Of a stretch of 64,000 nt of DNA, positions 61,573 to 64,000 are shown piece after piece (positions within the stretch are counted from its first letter, which is position 1; the number at the start of each line of letters is the position of its first letter). A program made the translations under genes and the position numbers. This stretch comes from Chondrus crispus. Its lineage: Eukaryota; Rhodophyta; Florideophyceae; Gigartinales; Gigartinaceae. The DNA is taken from NCBI RefSeq assembly GCF_000350225.1, contig NW_005179021.1, positions 1 through 64,000 of the forward strand, written 5' to 3'. Below the pieces are notes generated by a model, which saw nothing but the letters and a program-made list of their open reading frames with translations, did no database searches and was not told the DNA's origin.

Positions 61573-64000
61573 ATGAGTTCTGGTACGCGATCGCAACAAG
61601 CTCAAGCTCACGAGCGTCTACGTCGCCGTGCTGACAACTTCAGACCCACCGTACCCCAAGCTGAAGCACTTCGTCAAGTGGTTCTCCAAGTGCTCAACGA
61701 TGTTCCGGGCGACTCTACGTTTGATGTCGATGAGGTTGGAGAGATGATTGTCAACATGGTGCCAGGCTTGAATGAGGTACTTTCTGACGACTTTATATCA
61801 TCTCGAACCTACTCCATCGTTCTTTTGCGAGAGGTATCCAAGTTTTATGGTTGTCTAGCGATGCCGGTCTCCGTAGTCGAAGGTATTCGGGATGAATTCA
61901 AGATGCAGAGCCCTGTTTGACATATATCTTGGCTTCTTGCGGCCGTCTACGGCATGAAATTTGAGGATGTCAATCTCACGTTGGATCTCGTGGCCCCGCT
62001 TCGCGCTGCCCCGCTACCGCAGCTGCTTCAAAAGTTTCAGCGCTCAAGTACAGAGGTTGTTGAATAGACCGCTCCGCCTCAGCGCCAGTTCTTCCCACTT
62101 CCAGGAATTGGCCGGGAACCGTCTCCGCCACTTTCTGAACAAGATACTGTTCGACCACGACCGCAAACAGAGCCGGAAGCCCGACGTTCCGCGGCTCAAG
62201 CTCAAGGACCTCGCTCCACTGTTTCATCTGCCCCTGGGTCTGCCCGCACTGTTCAGGCCATATACGGAGCTTTCAAGGGAAAGAAGTTCACCGGTGACGC
62301 ACTGCCGTCGATTCAGGAGTCAATTCGGGACTACAACATACTGGCGTTTCAGCTCGACCTCAGTGTCGAGATGAAGGCAAAATTCTTCATTTGCATATTC
62401 GAAGATGCCGCCAAGCCTCACTTCATCGCCAACGTTCCAGAAGAAATGTCCTTCGCTGAAATGGAAACGATCATGAGAGTGGAATTCGAGTCAAATGCCC
62501 GTCGTTTACAAGTTCACATGGCACTTCGTAGTCTTCGCATTGAGACAGCCGTGTCCCAAAACGAAGATGTAACAAACGAATCTGATGCACTCAACTGGCT
62601 TGTGAAGAGAATCAACCGTCTCAGTCCGCAATGTCCAGAAGGTTTTCGTTCAGAGGAGAACAAGATTCAGTTCCTCCGCGATGTCATAATTGGAAGGGAG
62701 TGGGCTAGGCAGGCCATCTCCCAAATTACGACTTCGAAGTACTCGTTCAACGGATTCTTATCTGCACTTCGTGAAGGTTTGCAGTATACCGAAGAACTTC
62801 GTCGGCACAAGCAAGTCTCGCCTCCGTCTCTGAGCAAGGACCTTGGTCCCTTATTGTATCAACAATACGGACGACCACCTCGAAGTGTATCTAAGTTCAA
62901 GCCCCGTTGGAGTCAAGACAATGCATCGAACCGGGGGAGCACCTTTCCTCGCAAGAACCCTCTTGACCGAAATGGAAGGCAAATGAGATGCAACCTTTGC
63001 GGATCCGATTCTCATCTCCAACACTTCCACTCTTAGGCCCTCAAGAAAGATACTCGCAACCGCCTCGCGTCTGGAGAAAGCCCCATTCATATCATCAGCG
63101 ACTTGGTTAACGGAATTGATGATATAGCACTCACTCGAGACACGGAGGATGGCGATATTGATGCCCCCGATGGAAATCAAGAACTTGTTGAGACCCTTTA
63201 GAATGTCGAATCTGTCAACCTCTTCGATCAGCTTACAAGTAAATACTCAGATCCCGGACAGACAAAGTCCGATGGCAGCACTTCTGCATATGTTGAGAAG
63301 ATTGATAGAGATGTCATCACAAATCACATAGCAGCTTCGATCGTTCTACGAACCATGACCATCAAGCTGAAGGTGTGTATTTTCAGTAAGGCGACGGCGC
63401 GCCGCGTTCCGTGATCTTCGCCGTAACCGCAGCTGTGGTGAACACCGCACTGCCATACCAAGACGCAAAAGCAACTCCCAAGAAGTTGATGCCACGACCA
63501 TTCACGTTGCAAGAATTGTGAAAGACTTCAGAAGAAATTCAAACTATAAGAGACCTGGATTTTGCGTTCACACAGGCGCAACATCCTCCGTTGTTGGTCT
63601 CAAGGAGCTGAGATGACTTGCTTCGTCGTTTGGACGTCACCTTCTACGTTTGAAGAAGTCGCACAAGAAGTTTCGCTTCGCGGATGCTTCATTCGAATCT
63701 CTTGGACGTGTCAAGATGCCACTAGCTACACCGTCAGGTGTGCCACCAGTCTACGTTACTCTTGATGTTGTGTCTGCAGATGTCCCTGCACTTTTAGGGA
63801 TGGATGTTTTAGATTCAGAAGACCTGGATGCTGATACGTTTTCGAATGAGCTAAAGAAGAGAATTGTTTTGCAGGATATCGAAGGGACAGATGGAACCAA
63901 GTTAGAGAAGGTTGTAGTAGACGAATGGTCCATACCTCTCACTCGATACCTAGGGCACATCTATGCACCCTATGGATTCTCTACAGCAACTTACTTCACA
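61573..64000 (+). pseudogene. Copia-like retrotransposon gag and protease, decayed, runs off the window
   Basis: ATG 61573 opens a frame that is protein-like for about 1.7 kb but is cut by TGA 61918, TAG 62065, TAG 63034 and TAG 63199. Gag features include a helical capsid-like part (62240-62830: YGAFKGKKFTGDALPSIQES, ALNWLVKRINRLS) and a zinc knuckle at 62989-63030, CNLCGSDSH then His in place of the last Cys (C-C-H-H). A frame change after about 63300 leads to LDVVSADVPALLGMDVLD (63761 on), the C-terminal part of a retroviral-type aspartic protease as in Copia-type elements, followed by EWSIPLTRYLGHIY. Reverse transcriptase and integrase would lie to the right. With several stops this copy is inactive. 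Confidence 0.7.

Overview
The window is eukaryotic nuclear DNA, most likely from a multicellular red alga; a Chondrus-type florideophyte would fit, but this is inference and no species marker was found. The grounds are GC-rich, almost intron-free genes, a few short (58 to 91 nt) GT-AG introns, long gene-poor stretches, abundant LTR and DNA transposons, and secreted Hint proteins. Two runs of N (11381-12059 and 27302-27434) are assembly gaps. I saw no rRNA, tRNA or CRISPR array.

Left part (1-19 kb) carries most of the host genes: the start of a Frag1/DRAM-like membrane protein running off the left edge; cytosolic/organellar arginyl-tRNA synthetase, divergent from it across a promoter with a 42-bp direct repeat; two tandem secreted proteins that share a four-cysteine N-terminal domain and end in a Hedgehog-type Hint domain; the 3' part of a membrane protein cut by the gap; an armadillo-repeat protein; a basic, probably nuclear protein; a small candidate spliced gene; and a bZIP transcription factor.

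Middle part (19-40 kb) is mostly non-coding, with MITE-like inverted-repeat elements, simple repeats, and a block of three perfect palindromes at 33.9-34.0 kb. It holds a two-finger C2H2 protein, an intact pogo-type transposase, a frameshifted gene remnant and a candidate three-exon gene.

Right part (40-64 kb) is dominated by mobile DNA. A glycoside hydrolase family 35 (beta-galactosidase) gene, already broken by frameshifts, a stop codon and a deletion, is split by a complete 14.5-kb Ty3/gypsy chromovirus (41095-55585) with 669-bp LTRs that differ at one base and a GGCAC target duplication. Besides gag-pol the element carries about 5.7 kb of extra DNA between two copies of its polypurine-tract sequence, including antisense open reading frames. 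To the right lie a Crypton-like tyrosine recombinase (frameshifted but with its catalytic residues visible), a PIF/Harbinger transposase, and the start of a decayed Copia-like element that leaves the window.

Most worth a second look are the tandem Hint proteins, the chromovirus with its antisense module, the Crypton-like recombinase, the nested palindromes, and a recurrent intergenic word built on TACTGTACCCTTGGGTAC.
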